Below, one piece after another: positions 53,705-63,160 of a stretch of DNA of 64,000 nucleotides. The stretch spans positions 248,001 to 312,000 of the forward strand of contig JUEO01000001.1 of NCBI GenBank assembly GCA_000817115.1. Reading direction: 5' to 3'. How positions within the stretch are numbered: position 1 is the stretch's first letter; the number at the start of each line of letters is the position of its first letter. The notes beneath the pieces were generated by a model. The model saw only the letters and a list, made by a program, of their open reading frames with translations, did no database searches and had not been told where the DNA came from. The position numbers were made by a program, and so were the translations under genes. The DNA is from a marine actinobacterium MedAcidi-G2B (GTDB lineage Bacteria; Actinomycetota; Acidimicrobiia; Acidimicrobiales; MedAcidi-G1).

Positions 53705-54968
53705 TCCGATTCCTTCAAGACTGCTACCCGATAACACCTCAATAGATGAAAATGGTTCTGGTTCTATAGCCGGATGCAACCTTGTTGAATTAGCAGAAGA
53801 ATACGGTACCCCACTTTTTGTTTACGACGAGAACCACTTGAGAGCCCGCTGCCGAGAAGCTGTAAAAGCGTTTGGTGAGGGCGTAGCTTACGCAGGAAAA
53901 GCTTTTCTGTGTGGCGCTATGTCCCGGCTGGTGGTCGAAGAAGGCATGAATATAGATGTAGCGACTGGAGGCGAACTTTACATGGCACTTCATGCCGGCA
54001 TCGATGGCAGCCGTTTAATCATGCACGGCAACAACAAAAGTGAAAGTGAATTGAGAATGGCTTTAGAGGCCGGTGTTTCACGAATCGTCGTTGACTCTTT
54101 TGACGAACTTGACCGATTACAAATACTTCACAAAGAAACAGGGATATCTCCAAAAATTTTACTGCGCATCACTCCAGGTGTTGAAGCACACACACATGAA
54201 TTTATATCAACAGGTCAGGACGACTCTAAATTTGGTTTTACTGTCTCAACTGGTATGGCCCTTGAGGCTGTAGAAAGAGCCGTGAAGACAGAAGCAGTAG
54301 AACTAGTGGGCATTCATGCACACATAGGAAGTCAAGTTTTCAAAGTGGATTCTTTTATACGAGCAGTGGAAGTAATGGCAGAGTTCTCTAACCCGCTTGA
54401 ATTGCCAGAACTATCTATAGGTGGTGGGCTAGGTGTTTCTTATTTAGAAGACGATCATGCTCCTTCAATCACAGAGTGGGGTGAAGCAGTTCAGACTGCA
54501 TGCATGCAAACGGGAATAAAAGCAAAAGTTACAGCTGAGCCAGGACGTGCTATCGCGGCTGCAGCAGCAATAACTCTTTATCGAATCGGAACTATTAAAG
54601 AATTAGAAGGCTTAAGAACATATGTCGCTGTCGATGGAGGAATGAGTGATAACCCAAGACCTGTTCTCTATGGTTCCGGTTACGAAACCTTTCTTCCTCG
54701 ATCTATGAACAAGAAGAGGGATCGCTCAATCCGTATGGTTGGAAAACATTGTGAATCTGGAGACTTGCTAGTACGGGAGGGATGGATTCCTTCCAATGCG
54801 GCAATTGGTGACGTTATAGCAACACCTGTAACGGGTGCTTATGGGCATTCGATGGGATCAAACTACAACCAAGTTTTACGGCCTCCTGTAATCTTCGTTA
54901 AAGATGGAGAAGCCACTGAAGTAGTAGCTAGAGAAACTTTTGCTGACTTGGTTAGACGAGAACGTTAA
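53697..54968 (+). CDS. lysA: Diaminopimelate decarboxylase
   Basis: A 423-residue PLP-dependent decarboxylase making L-lysine from meso-diaminopimelate. The PLP Lys is in VAYAGKAFL (about residue 63), with GELYMALHAGID, HAHIGSQVF, SIGGGLGVSY and EPGRAIAAAAA (phosphate-binding). ATG at 53697 follows AGGAGAAG and overlaps the argS end; upstream in-frame readings are non-family. Diaminopimelate for lysine and cell wall links it to the aspartate pathway below. Confidence 0.94.
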   Translation: MANPIPSRLLPDNTSIDENGSGSIAGCNLVELAEEYGTPLFVYDENHLRARCREAVKAFGEGVAYAGKAFLCGAMSRLVVEEGMNIDVATGGELYMALHAGIDGSRLIMHGNNKSESELRMALEAGVSRIVVDSFDELDRLQILHKETGISPKILLRITPGVEAHTHEFISTGQDDSKFGFTVSTGMALEAVERAVKTEAVELVGIHAHIGSQVFKVDSFIRAVEVMAEFSNPLELPELSIGGGLGVSYLEDDHAPSITEWGEAVQTACMQTGIKAKVTAEPGRAIAAAAAITLYRIGTIKELEGLRTYVAVDGGMSDNPRPVLYGSGYETFLPRSMNKKRDRSIRMVGKHCESGDLLVREGWIPSNAAIGDVIATPVTGAYGHSMGSNYNQVLRPPVIFVKDGEATEVVARETFADLVRRER

Positions 54969-55010
54969 ATCGTACCCAATCAGCTCACTTACAGGAGTAG
55001 CGTTGTATCT

Positions 55011-56309
55011 ATGAAATCATCCTCTATACGTATAGGACTGCTTGGTTGCGGCAATGTCGGAGCGGCGCTAGTCCAGCTATTAACTGAACAACATGAGTCT
55101 GTGGAACACCGTACAGGCTTGAACCTAAGCATTGAAGCTATTGCTGTTAAGGATTTAGATAAAGATCGATCTATCCCCCTACCTGATGAGGTATTCACCA
55201 CTGATTCAGAATCAATTGTGAATAATCCTGAGATCAATTTAATTATTGAAGTAATGGGAAATATTGAACCGGCCCGTGAACTGATTTTGCAGGCTTTAAA
55301 CTCAGGCAAAGCTGTAGTGACAGCTAATAAAGAACTTCTAGCGGCTCACGGAGCGGAACTCTATTCCGCAGCAGAAAATTCTGGAGTAGATCTTCTATTT
55401 GAAGCGGCTGTAGCAGGTGGAATTCCAATTGTTAGACCGCTAAGAGAGTCCTTAGCAGGCGAACCAATCACTCAGATCCGCGGGATCATAAATGGCACAA
55501 CAAACTTTATTCTGAGCCGGATGTCTCAAGACGGGGTTTCATTTGAGGAAGCATTAAAAGAAGCCCAGGAGCTCGGATTCGCAGAATTAGATTCAACTTA
55601 TGACGTTGAAGGGTACGATGCTGGCGCCAAAGTAGCCATCATTGCAACTTTGGCATTTGGAGTTGAAGTGACTTCTCAAGACGTTCAGCATGAAGGTATT
55701 TCAAAGATCACAGTTGAAGATATAAAATTTGCTAACCGACTTGGCCATTGCATAAAGCTATTGGCTGTAGCAGAGCAAAAAATAAATGAAAATGGAAACT
55801 CAGAAGTCGGAGCGCGTGTTTATCCGGCTCTAGTTCCTTTAAGCCATCCACTAGCAGCTGTAAATGGTAGTTTCAACGCTGTCTTTGTTGAGGGTGATGC
55901 TGTTGGTGAGCTCATGTTTTATGGACCAGGGGCAGGTGGACGGCCAACAGCTTCCGCAGTTTTTGGTGACGTGATTGATGCTGCCGGGAACCTACAGCGC
56001 AGTCATGGGGCGTTAATTGGAGCGCTTGATAAGCCGAATATAATCCCTCCTGAAAATTTAGAATCACCTTTCTACCTGAATCTAAAAGTTGAAGACCAAC
56101 CAGGTGTCCTTGCTCAGGTAGCGGAAGTTTTTGGTGGCCATGGAGTCTCAATCCAATCCATGGAGCAAGAAGGCATGGGCTCAGAAGCACGACTCATTTT
56201 TATTACCCACTCAAGCCGGGAAAAAGATGTGTTCTCCACCATCGAAAGTCTCAATTCTCTAAGTGTTGTAAGCAGCGTTGACAGTGTGTTGAGAGTAATT
56301 GGTGATTAA
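55011..56309 (+). CDS. hom: Homoserine dehydrogenase
   Basis: A 432-residue NAD(P)-dependent enzyme reducing aspartate semialdehyde to homoserine. GLLGCGNVGAALV is the dinucleotide fold, VTANKELLAAHG and GIINGTTNFILSRM are family motifs, and YDVEGYDAGAKVAI binds substrate. Residues about 345-430 form an ACT domain (PGVLAQVAEVFGGHGVSIQSMEQEG) that usually gives threonine feedback. Two bases before thrC. Confidence 0.95.
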   Translation: MKSSSIRIGLLGCGNVGAALVQLLTEQHESVEHRTGLNLSIEAIAVKDLDKDRSIPLPDEVFTTDSESIVNNPEINLIIEVMGNIEPARELILQALNSGKAVVTANKELLAAHGAELYSAAENSGVDLLFEAAVAGGIPIVRPLRESLAGEPITQIRGIINGTTNFILSRMSQDGVSFEEALKEAQELGFAELDSTYDVEGYDAGAKVAIIATLAFGVEVTSQDVQHEGISKITVEDIKFANRLGHCIKLLAVAEQKINENGNSEVGARVYPALVPLSHPLAAVNGSFNAVFVEGDAVGELMFYGPGAGGRPTASAVFGDVIDAAGNLQRSHGALIGALDKPNIIPPENLESPFYLNLKVEDQPGVLAQVAEVFGGHGVSIQSMEQEGMGSEARLIFITHSSREKDVFSTIESLNSLSVVSSVDSVLRVIGD

Positions 56310-56311
56310 AT

Positions 56312-57688
56312 ATGCATTATGTCAGCACCCGAGGCAAGGCTCCAATACTTGATTTTAGTGGCGTCTTACTTGAGGGGTTAGCTAATGACGGTGGGCTCTA
56401 TATCCCAGATGTGTGGCCACAATTATCTGATTCAGACACCGGAGATTATTTAAAAACCGCCGTCGAAACAATGAGTCTTTTCCTGGGGCCCAGCATCTCT
56501 TCTGAAGCCTTTGAAGGAATAGTGAAAGAAGCCTATTCGAGCTTCAGGGACGAAGAGATAACTCCACTTGTTGATATGGGGCAAGGCTTATATTTACTCG
56601 AACTATTTCACGGTCCAACTCTTGCTTTTAAAGACATCGCTCTTCAACTAGTGGGCAAACTTTTCGATCATGAGTTAAAGAGACAAGGTAAACGGGTAAC
56701 GATTGTAGGAGCGACTTCTGGAGATACAGGTTCAGCGGCCATTGAGGCTTGCCGCGACAAAGAAAACATTGAAATGGTGATTCTTCATCCTGCTGGCAGA
56801 GTTTCAGAAATACAGCGCAGACAAATGACAACAGTACGAGCAGAGAACATTCATAATGTGGCCATACAAGGGACCTTTGACGACTGTCAAGATCTAGTTA
56901 AAGCCATGTTTGCCGATCATGATTTTCGTAACCGGATGCAACTTTCGGCAATCAACTCAATTAATTGGGCCAGAGTTATGGCACAGATTGTTTATTTTGT
57001 AGTAGCTGCAGAAAGGCTAGGTGGTCGTAAATCACCAATAGCCTTTTCGGTTCCAACAGGAAACTTTGGAAATGTTTTCTCTGGTTATGCGGCTCATATG
57101 AGCGGAGTGAACATAACTCAGTTAGTTGTTGGTTCAAATACAAATGACATACTTACTCAATTCTTCAACACTGGAACTATGCAAATTAATGAAGTAACAC
57201 CTACAACGTCTCCAAGTATGGATATTCAAATTTCATCAAATCTTGAAAGACTTCTATTTGAATTATTGAATAGAGATGGGCAAAAAGTAGACGAAATGCT
57301 TAAAGAATTCAGAGAAAGGAAAATGATCAGTATTGATCCAGATATTCGAGAAGCTCTAAGTAATCAATGGGATGGTGCTTGTTTTACTGATGATGAAGTA
57401 AAAAAGTGCATATCTGAAGAGGTGGACAATTCGGGAATAGTTCTAGATCCACATAGCGCAATTGGGGTACTAGCAGCCCGAGAATGTCGGAAAGATAAAT
57501 CAGTCCCCATGGTTACGCTTGCTACTGCTCATCCTGCAAAGTTTCCTGACGCTGTAGAAGATGCAACAGGAATACGTCCTGAACTGCCCATTCATTTGGC
57601 CGACCTTCTAGAACGATCAGAAGAGTACACTCAACAACCTAATGATTTGGCTACTGTCCAGAACTATATTGAAGAGGTAGTCAGATGA
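56312..57688 (+). CDS. thrC: Threonine synthase (long type)
   Basis: A 458-residue PLP enzyme converting O-phosphohomoserine to threonine. The PLP Lys is in HGPTLAFKDIALQ (about residue 110), with ATSGDTGSAAIEA (phosphate loop) and SVPTGNFGNVFSGYAA. Length and N-terminus (MHYVSTRG) are those of the E. coli-like long class. It overlaps the ApgM-family gene by 4 bases (ATGA). Confidence 0.95.
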   Translation: MHYVSTRGKAPILDFSGVLLEGLANDGGLYIPDVWPQLSDSDTGDYLKTAVETMSLFLGPSISSEAFEGIVKEAYSSFRDEEITPLVDMGQGLYLLELFHGPTLAFKDIALQLVGKLFDHELKRQGKRVTIVGATSGDTGSAAIEACRDKENIEMVILHPAGRVSEIQRRQMTTVRAENIHNVAIQGTFDDCQDLVKAMFADHDFRNRMQLSAINSINWARVMAQIVYFVVAAERLGGRKSPIAFSVPTGNFGNVFSGYAAHMSGVNITQLVVGSNTNDILTQFFNTGTMQINEVTPTTSPSMDIQISSNLERLLFELLNRDGQKVDEMLKEFRERKMISIDPDIREALSNQWDGACFTDDEVKKCISEEVDNSGIVLDPHSAIGVLAARECRKDKSVPMVTLATAHPAKFPDAVEDATGIRPELPIHLADLLERSEEYTQQPNDLATVQNYIEEVVR

Positions 57689-58827
57689 AATATGTCGTAT
57701 GTATCCCTGATGGCTGCGCAGATTTGCCAGTTCCAGAACTTGACGGTCGTACACCATTGGAAGTAGCAAATACTCCACACTTAGACGCTCTTGCAGCAAG
57801 AGGTACAGTTGGTCGCGCACAAGTAATACCTGAAGGAATGCCACCTGGTAGTGACGTGGGAAATATGTCTATCTTTGGGTTTGATCCTTCTCAATTCCAT
57901 ACAGGACGTGCTCCGATTGAAGCAGCCGCTTTGGGACTTTCTTTAGATGCGAATCAAATAGCGTTTCGATGCAACTTAGTTTCTGTTGAAAACAACGTCA
58001 TGGTTGACTATGCCGGGGGTAGTCCAAGTTCCGATTCGGCGGCAGTGGTTATAGATCAGTTAAACAGTGAATTAGGAAGTGACGAAATCTCCTTTCACTC
58101 TGGTGTGAGCTTCCGCCATTCTGTAGTTGCTCCATCCGATTGGGTAGAAGCCTCTTGTATGCCTCCCCATGACCTAACAGGAGATTCTCTGATTTTGCCA
58201 TCTGGTCCCGGTTCAGAAACTCTTATCAACATCATGGAAGAATCAAAAAGAGTTCTAGCAGAATCAAGCCTTGAAGCCACACAAATTTGGCTGTGGGGGC
58301 AAGGCTTTATGCCCCAGATGCCTCGTTTCTTTGACTTATATAAAAAATCAGCTGGTTTGGTTACAGCGGTTGACTTACTACGAGGTATAGCCACTCTTAC
58401 TGGGATTGAAGTTTGTAATATCCCTGGAGCGACAGGACAATGCGATACCGATTATGAAGGAAAACGCGATATCGCACTTCAACGACTACAAGAAGGGATG
58501 GATTTATTCATCATTCATGTTGAAGCAACTGATGAAGCTGGACATGCAGGTGATGTAGAGGCCAAAGTAGAGGCTTTGGAAAACTGGGATAAAAGAATTC
58601 TTAAAGATCTGATACCAGGTCTTGACGACTTAGGACCGTGGCGTATGTTGATGCTTCCAGATCACGCCACCCCCTTAACAACACGTACTCACAACTCAAA
58701 CCCAGTTCCCTATCTAATGGTTGATTCACAAAACGATGGAACCGGAGGAGTATTCACAGAAAATGGGGTAGCGGATTGTCCACTAGTAAAAGGTCATAGT
58801 CTTTTGCCGGAATTAGTGCGAAATTGA
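57685..58827 (+). CDS. ApgM-family protein, probable homoserine kinase
   Basis: A 380-residue alkaline-phosphatase-superfamily protein like archaeal-type, cofactor-independent phosphoglycerate mutase. PDGCADLPVPELDGRTPLEVANTPHLDALA opens it, the phospho-Ser loop is PPGSDVGNMSIFGFDP (about 51-66), and metal residues are in ATDEAGHAGD, LPDHATPLT and RTHNSNPVPY. Its place right after hom-thrC, where actinobacteria normally keep thrB, and an existing family annotation (TIGR02535, proposed homoserine kinase) suggest it makes O-phosphohomoserine. Phosphoglycerate mutase activity remains possible. Confidence 0.82.
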   Translation: MKYVVCIPDGCADLPVPELDGRTPLEVANTPHLDALAARGTVGRAQVIPEGMPPGSDVGNMSIFGFDPSQFHTGRAPIEAAALGLSLDANQIAFRCNLVSVENNVMVDYAGGSPSSDSAAVVIDQLNSELGSDEISFHSGVSFRHSVVAPSDWVEASCMPPHDLTGDSLILPSGPGSETLINIMEESKRVLAESSLEATQIWLWGQGFMPQMPRFFDLYKKSAGLVTAVDLLRGIATLTGIEVCNIPGATGQCDTDYEGKRDIALQRLQEGMDLFIIHVEATDEAGHAGDVEAKVEALENWDKRILKDLIPGLDDLGPWRMLMLPDHATPLTTRTHNSNPVPYLMVDSQNDGTGGVFTENGVADCPLVKGHSLLPELVRN

Positions 58828-59092
58828 GTTCTTAATGTCAGAAGTTAATTCTTGAGTATTGTGGATCTTTGTTAGAGGTTGTGTTGAAGGTAAAATATTT
58901 AGGTAGAATAAATATGTATCAGAATAAGGACGGCGCCTTGACTGATAAAAATCATTCGTTAGAAACGAAATCTGTGCCAATTCTTTAAAGACTTGTTCAC
59001 ATTCGTCGAATTGATCCATCTGGACCAAATGGTTCTGATCAACCCTGATGAGAACTTCCAACCGGGCATTTGCCCACGATAAACCAAGGTGT
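58828..59092 (+). other. 265-base gap before rho; possible leader or minus-strand small gene
   Basis: This is the longest gene-free stretch. It probably holds the rho promoter and leader. On the minus strand a frame is open across the whole gap, from an ATG at 59100 (inside the rho start) to a stop at 58813 (inside the ApgM-family gene), about 95 residues, or 68 from the ATG at 59019. Its product (starting [19 protein letters not shown]) is of unknown family. I do not call it a gene. I see no strong terminator or aptamer here. Confidence 0.4.
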
Positions 59093-60694
59093 ATGAGCAT
59101 GGACTCCACCCAATTAGAACGTGAAACATTAGAAAGCAAAGATCGCGACGCCCTTGTAACGATGGCTACAGCACTGGGTGGTAAACCTGGTTCTAGAGCG
59201 CGTAAAGCAGAGATAGTTGATTTGATTCTTGAGATGACAGCAGGAACTAAGGGATCATCAAATGGATCTCAAGCAAAAGAGACTCCGAAAGTTGAAGAGG
59301 CAGATCAGCAAGAACCATTGGCTGATTGGGAGGTCCAAGTAGCCGAAGAGGAAAGTAGCGCGACGGTGAAAGAATCCACAGAAGACACCGCCGATGATTC
59401 AGGTGGAACAAAAAAAGAAAGTTCTGAAGTTCGAGTACAAAAAAATCAGGGTACGCAAAATAGACAGAATGATCAAGCGGGCCCTGGAAATCGTAGACGA
59501 CGTAGGCGTGGTGGACGTGACCATGGGTCTGATGAAGCTTGGGATGGCGAACCAGTTTCAGTTGAAGGATATGTAGATCTACGAGATGAAGGGTATGGAT
59601 TCTTACGTACGACTGGTTTCAAACCATCAAAGACTGATGCCTATATTTCAGTGAAGCAGGTGCGCCAACTCAACTTACGCAAAGGTGACTATCTCGTCGG
59701 AGAGTCTCGTCCTCCAAACCGGAGCGAAAAAAATCCAGCATTACTTCGGATCGACACTATCAATGGGGAAGATCCAGAAGGAATAAAGAACCGCCCCAAG
59801 TTTGAAGACCTGACTCCTCTTTTCCCTGATGAAAAGCTCAATATGGAACTTTCAGATGATCCGAACAATATGACAGCTCGAATTATTGATCTCCTTTCCC
59901 CGATTGGTAAAGGTCAACGTGGTCTTATCGTGTCGCCGCCTAAAGCGGGAAAAACGACGATTATGAAACAAATAGCTCGTTCAATAGAAACTAATAATCC
60001 TGAAGTAAAACTAATTGTATTGCTAGTAGATGAGCGTCCAGAGGAAGTTACTGACATGCAACGATGGTTAGCCCATGGTGAAGTGGCTGCATCCACGTTT
60101 GATCGCCCCAGTGAAGAACATACACAAATTGCAGAACTGACGATTGAGCGTGCAAAACGTATGGTCGAAAATGGCAAAGATGTCGTAATTATTCTTGATG
60201 GAATCACTCGTCTATCCAGGGCCTACAACCTCGCCGCTCCTGCAACAGGAAGAATCATGTCCGGTGGTGTCGATAGTGGGGCTTTATACCCACCTAAACG
60301 TTTTTTTGGAGCAGCACGAAATGTAGAAGAGGGAGGTTCTCTTACTATTCTCGCTACTGCGTTAGTTGAAACCGGATCAAAGATGGATGAAGTCATCTTT
60401 GAAGAATTTAAAGGAACAGGAAATATGGAACTTCGTCTAGATAGACGAATTGCCGAACGTCGAATTTACCCTGCAATAGATGTTGATGCATCTTCAACTA
60501 GACACGAAGAACTGTTGTTTGAGCGTAAAGAACTCAATCAAGTATGGAAATTACGACGAGTCCTAAACGGATTAGCTTCAGACACTGGAGGAGCAGCTGC
60601 AGGTCTGGAACTCCTTACAGACCGTTTAAAAACCTTTAATAGCAATGAAGAGTTTTTAGCCGAAGTGGCTAAAGGCCCAAACATGGGTGCTTAA
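59093..60694 (+). CDS. rho: Transcription termination factor Rho
   Basis: A 533-residue hexameric RNA helicase that ends transcripts. An N-terminal Rho_N helical domain ([10 protein letters not shown]-like, about 8-50) precedes a charged insertion rich in Glu, Ser and Arg ([11 protein letters not shown]), common in actinobacterial Rho. The RNA-binding fold has [11 protein letters not shown], Walker A is [15 protein letters not shown], and Walker [20 protein letters not shown] at 59093 follows AAGG; a start at 59048 is in frame but lacks support. Confidence 0.94.
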   Translation: MSMDSTQLERETLESKDRDALVTMATALGGKPGSRARKAEIVDLILEMTAGTKGSSNGSQAKETPKVEEADQQEPLADWEVQVAEEESSATVKESTEDTADDSGGTKKESSEVRVQKNQGTQNRQNDQAGPGNRRRRRRGGRDHGSDEAWDGEPVSVEGYVDLRDEGYGFLRTTGFKPSKTDAYISVKQVRQLNLRKGDYLVGESRPPNRSEKNPALLRIDTINGEDPEGIKNRPKFEDLTPLFPDEKLNMELSDDPNNMTARIIDLLSPIGKGQRGLIVSPPKAGKTTIMKQIARSIETNNPEVKLIVLLVDERPEEVTDMQRWLAHGEVAASTFDRPSEEHTQIAELTIERAKRMVENGKDVVIILDGITRLSRAYNLAAPATGRIMSGGVDSGALYPPKRFFGAARNVEEGGSLTILATALVETGSKMDEVIFEEFKGTGNMELRLDRRIAERRIYPAIDVDASSTRHEELLFERKELNQVWKLRRVLNGLASDTGGAAAGLELLTDRLKTFNSNEEFLAEVAKGPNMGA

Positions 60695-60757
60695 ATAAAG
60701 AAAATCAAGACCTTGCAGGTTGGTGATACCCATTCTTGCTCGCAGACTGGATCAGTT

Positions 60758-61012
60758 ATGAAAACAGATATTCACCCAAACTACAGACCAGTAGTGTTTC
60801 AAGATTTGACTGATGGCACCCATTTTCTTATTCGTTCAACTATTGAAACGTCAGAGACCATCACTCTTGATGATGGTGTTGAATACCCATTAGCAAAAGT
60901 TGAGATTACTTCAGCTAGTCATCCGTTCTTTACTGGAACAATGAAGATTATTGATACTGCTGGACGTGTTGAACGCTTTGAACGTCGCTACGGTTCACGC
61001 CGTAAAGGCTAG
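60758..61012 (+). CDS. rpmE2: 50S ribosomal protein L31, type B
   Basis: An 84-residue protein: [28 protein letters not shown], then [19 protein letters not shown] and a basic C-terminus. It has no Cys, so it is the zinc-free type B L31. I use the ATG at 60758 ([11 protein letters not shown]), the family N-terminus. It lies between rho and the prfA region, where type A rpmE commonly sits. Confidence 0.93.
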   Translation: MKTDIHPNYRPVVFQDLTDGTHFLIRSTIETSETITLDDGVEYPLAKVEITSASHPFFTGTMKIIDTAGRVERFERRYGSRRKG

Positions 61013-61061
61013 ATTCCCAAAGCTTGGGTAAAACCTGAGCGATTTCTCCTATAGGTGCAAT

Positions 61062-62063
61062 TTGTCTATTGAACCAGAACGCCGCGCTGAGTTACTCAAA
61101 GCAAAACTTATCGGCATAGTCAAGTCTGCAGGATACGACGCCACAGAGATAAAAACGGAAAGCAACAATTCTCATTCGGCGCTTCTCACCAAAGATCGAT
61201 GTTGGGTGCTTGCTGGAGATGAGAATCCACAATCTGTCCTTGGTAAAGGCATCTTCTTACTTGCCCGAAACCCGGAGTTAGAACTTTACGTGGTATTCGA
61301 AGATATAGAGACTGCAGGTATCGCCGCACGACAAGCAATTGGGCTTAAAGGCGAAACTAAAATTATGCATTTCCATAAAGGCGAACTTACTCAAGTAAGT
61401 TCCGCTCCTTTCCCTGATACTCCGATTGCACCAGTTCTTTCAGAAGATTTTGAAGCGATGTGTAGAGAAGCAGGAGTATCAATCGTCTGTGAGAATGGAA
61501 TCTGGAGAGGGGAAATCCTTGGACTAGAAGTAGTGAGAGTGGATGAAGGAGACATTCAAGTAGGTGTGGGGCGTTTTGACCGTGAAGCCGGCGAACTTTT
61601 AAACAAAGGTAAAAGTCGGGTTGAACAGTTAGTTAGCGCTGCAAACCAAGTTCGCACACAACGGACAGCAGCAGCAGGAGCTCATCCACTTGCCACGTTG
61701 TCAAGAGAGAGATGGCTTAGACATAAGTTACTATCCGAACCAGAAATCATCGGATTATCAGAGATGACTCCTCTCGACTCAATTCACGAGTCAAAGAACT
61801 TAAAAGATTTTTTTCCAGCAGCGGCAATCGGAATAGATAAAGATCACAAGCAAGTGCTATGTGTATGTTCCGTAGGAATAGATATAGGTTTGATCCCATT
61901 AACCGCAGAACTGGCAGCCTTACACAAGCCTGGACGAATAGTTATTGCTCTCCCACCTCAAGACATGCTTCCTTTGATCATTGAAGCAAGCCATCTTTTA
62001 AACACGCCGTCTACTCTTATTGGAGTCGATGGAGAGTGGGCCTGCCCCACAAGAAGCCAATAG
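61062..62063 (+). CDS. Unknown protein between rpmE2 and prfA
   Basis: A 333-residue soluble protein with no signal, membrane helix or motif I recognise. It has mixed alpha/beta content, a central stretch EQLVSAANQVRTQRTAAAGAH and a hydrophobic C-terminal fold (CSVGIDIGLIPLTAELAALHKPGRIVIALPP). Start appears to be TTG at 61062, with a weak ribosome site; the frame is closed upstream at 61029. It is in the rho-prfA-prmC operon and probably overlaps none of prfA if that starts at 62081. Confidence 0.7.
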   Translation: MSIEPERRAELLKAKLIGIVKSAGYDATEIKTESNNSHSALLTKDRCWVLAGDENPQSVLGKGIFLLARNPELELYVVFEDIETAGIAARQAIGLKGETKIMHFHKGELTQVSSAPFPDTPIAPVLSEDFEAMCREAGVSIVCENGIWRGEILGLEVVRVDEGDIQVGVGRFDREAGELLNKGKSRVEQLVSAANQVRTQRTAAAGAHPLATLSRERWLRHKLLSEPEIIGLSEMTPLDSIHESKNLKDFFPAAAIGIDKDHKQVLCVCSVGIDIGLIPLTAELAALHKPGRIVIALPPQDMLPLIIEASHLLNTPSTLIGVDGEWACPTRSQ

Positions 62064-62080
62064 AGCGATACTCTGAATTC

Positions 62081-63160
62081 ATGAAGGAACAGATTTCGAA
62101 TCTTGAGAAAGAGCAAGAAGAAGCAGAAAAAGAGTTATCTGACCCCGAGGTTATTGGTGATCCTTCTCTTCTGGAGAAAGCCGGAAAACGCTTAAAAGAA
62201 ATCGGAGAAATCTTAGAAGTAGGCAAACCACTAAAGGCTATGTATGACGATCTGGAAGCTGCCAAAGAACTTCTTGACATCGCTTCTGATGATGACAGGC
62301 AGCAACTGCGAAAAGAAATTGAAGATCTAGAGTCAAAAATTCCTGACTTTGAAGAACAACTACGATTTAGGCTGCTACCAAGCGACCCAAATGATGGAAA
62401 AAACGTAATTCTTGAAATAAGAGGAGCTGAAGGCGGAGAAGAAGCAAATTTATTCGCCCGTGACTTACACGACATGTATGTAGCTCTCGCTGGCTTACAT
62501 AAATGGAAAGTAGAACCTTTAGGCGCCCAAGAGGGAGGTATGGGTGGATACAGCGCTGTTTCAATTCTCATCAGCGGTTCTTCTGCTTGGACAAGACTTA
62601 AGCACGAAGGGGGAGTCCATCGAGTGCAAAGGGTGCCCGTGACAGAATCGCAAGGAAGGGTTCATACTTCGTCAGCCACGGTGAGTGTTCTCCCAGAAGC
62701 TCAGGAAGTGGATATCGAAATCTCTGACAATGAATTACAAGTTGATGTTTATCGCTCTTCAGGGCCGGGAGGTCAGTCAGTCAATACGACAGATTCAGCG
62801 GTAAGAATCACACACCTGCCTACAGGGCTAGTTGTCTCAATGCAAGACGAGAAAAGCCAATTACAGAATAAAGCGAAAGCATTAAGAGTTTTACGTTCAC
62901 GCTTAATGCAAAACGAACAAGACAAGTTGCAAGCCGAGGCATCTGCGGCTCGTAAAGGCCAAGTAGGAACAGGTGGAAGGTCAGAAAAAATAAGAACGTA
63001 CAACTTCAAAGAGAATCGTGTGACAGACCACAGGATTGGACTAACTCTTCACAAACTGGAGCGAATTTTGACAGGAGATTTAGATGAAGTTATTGATGAA
63101 CTTTTGACAAATGAGCGCTCGCAACAACTCATAGAAAGAGCGGGAACTGATAGCCCATGA
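62081..63160 (+). CDS. prfA: Peptide chain release factor 1
   Basis: A 359-residue release factor. The GGQ motif is in SSGPGGQSVNTTDSAVRITHLPTG (about residues 214-237), and the codon-recognition PxT is PVTESQGRVHTSSATV (about 186-201), so it reads UAA and UAG. The ATG at 62081 gives MKEQISNLEKEQEEAEKELSDPEV, which matches the normal N-terminus; a GTG at 62036 would extend it and overlap the previous gene. The ATGA junction couples it to prmC. Confidence 0.93.
   Translation: MKEQISNLEKEQEEAEKELSDPEVIGDPSLLEKAGKRLKEIGEILEVGKPLKAMYDDLEAAKELLDIASDDDRQQLRKEIEDLESKIPDFEEQLRFRLLPSDPNDGKNVILEIRGAEGGEEANLFARDLHDMYVALAGLHKWKVEPLGAQEGGMGGYSAVSILISGSSAWTRLKHEGGVHRVQRVPVTESQGRVHTSSATVSVLPEAQEVDIEISDNELQVDVYRSSGPGGQSVNTTDSAVRITHLPTGLVVSMQDEKSQLQNKAKALRVLRSRLMQNEQDKLQAEASAARKGQVGTGGRSEKIRTYNFKENRVTDHRIGLTLHKLERILTGDLDEVIDELLTNERSQQLIERAGTDSP

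Noticed and set aside
61016-61028. CCCAA-AGC-TTGGG inverted repeat after L31 as a terminator
   Set aside because: The 5-bp stem is short and no T-tract follows on either strand; the next gene is only 34 bases on and probably in the same operon.
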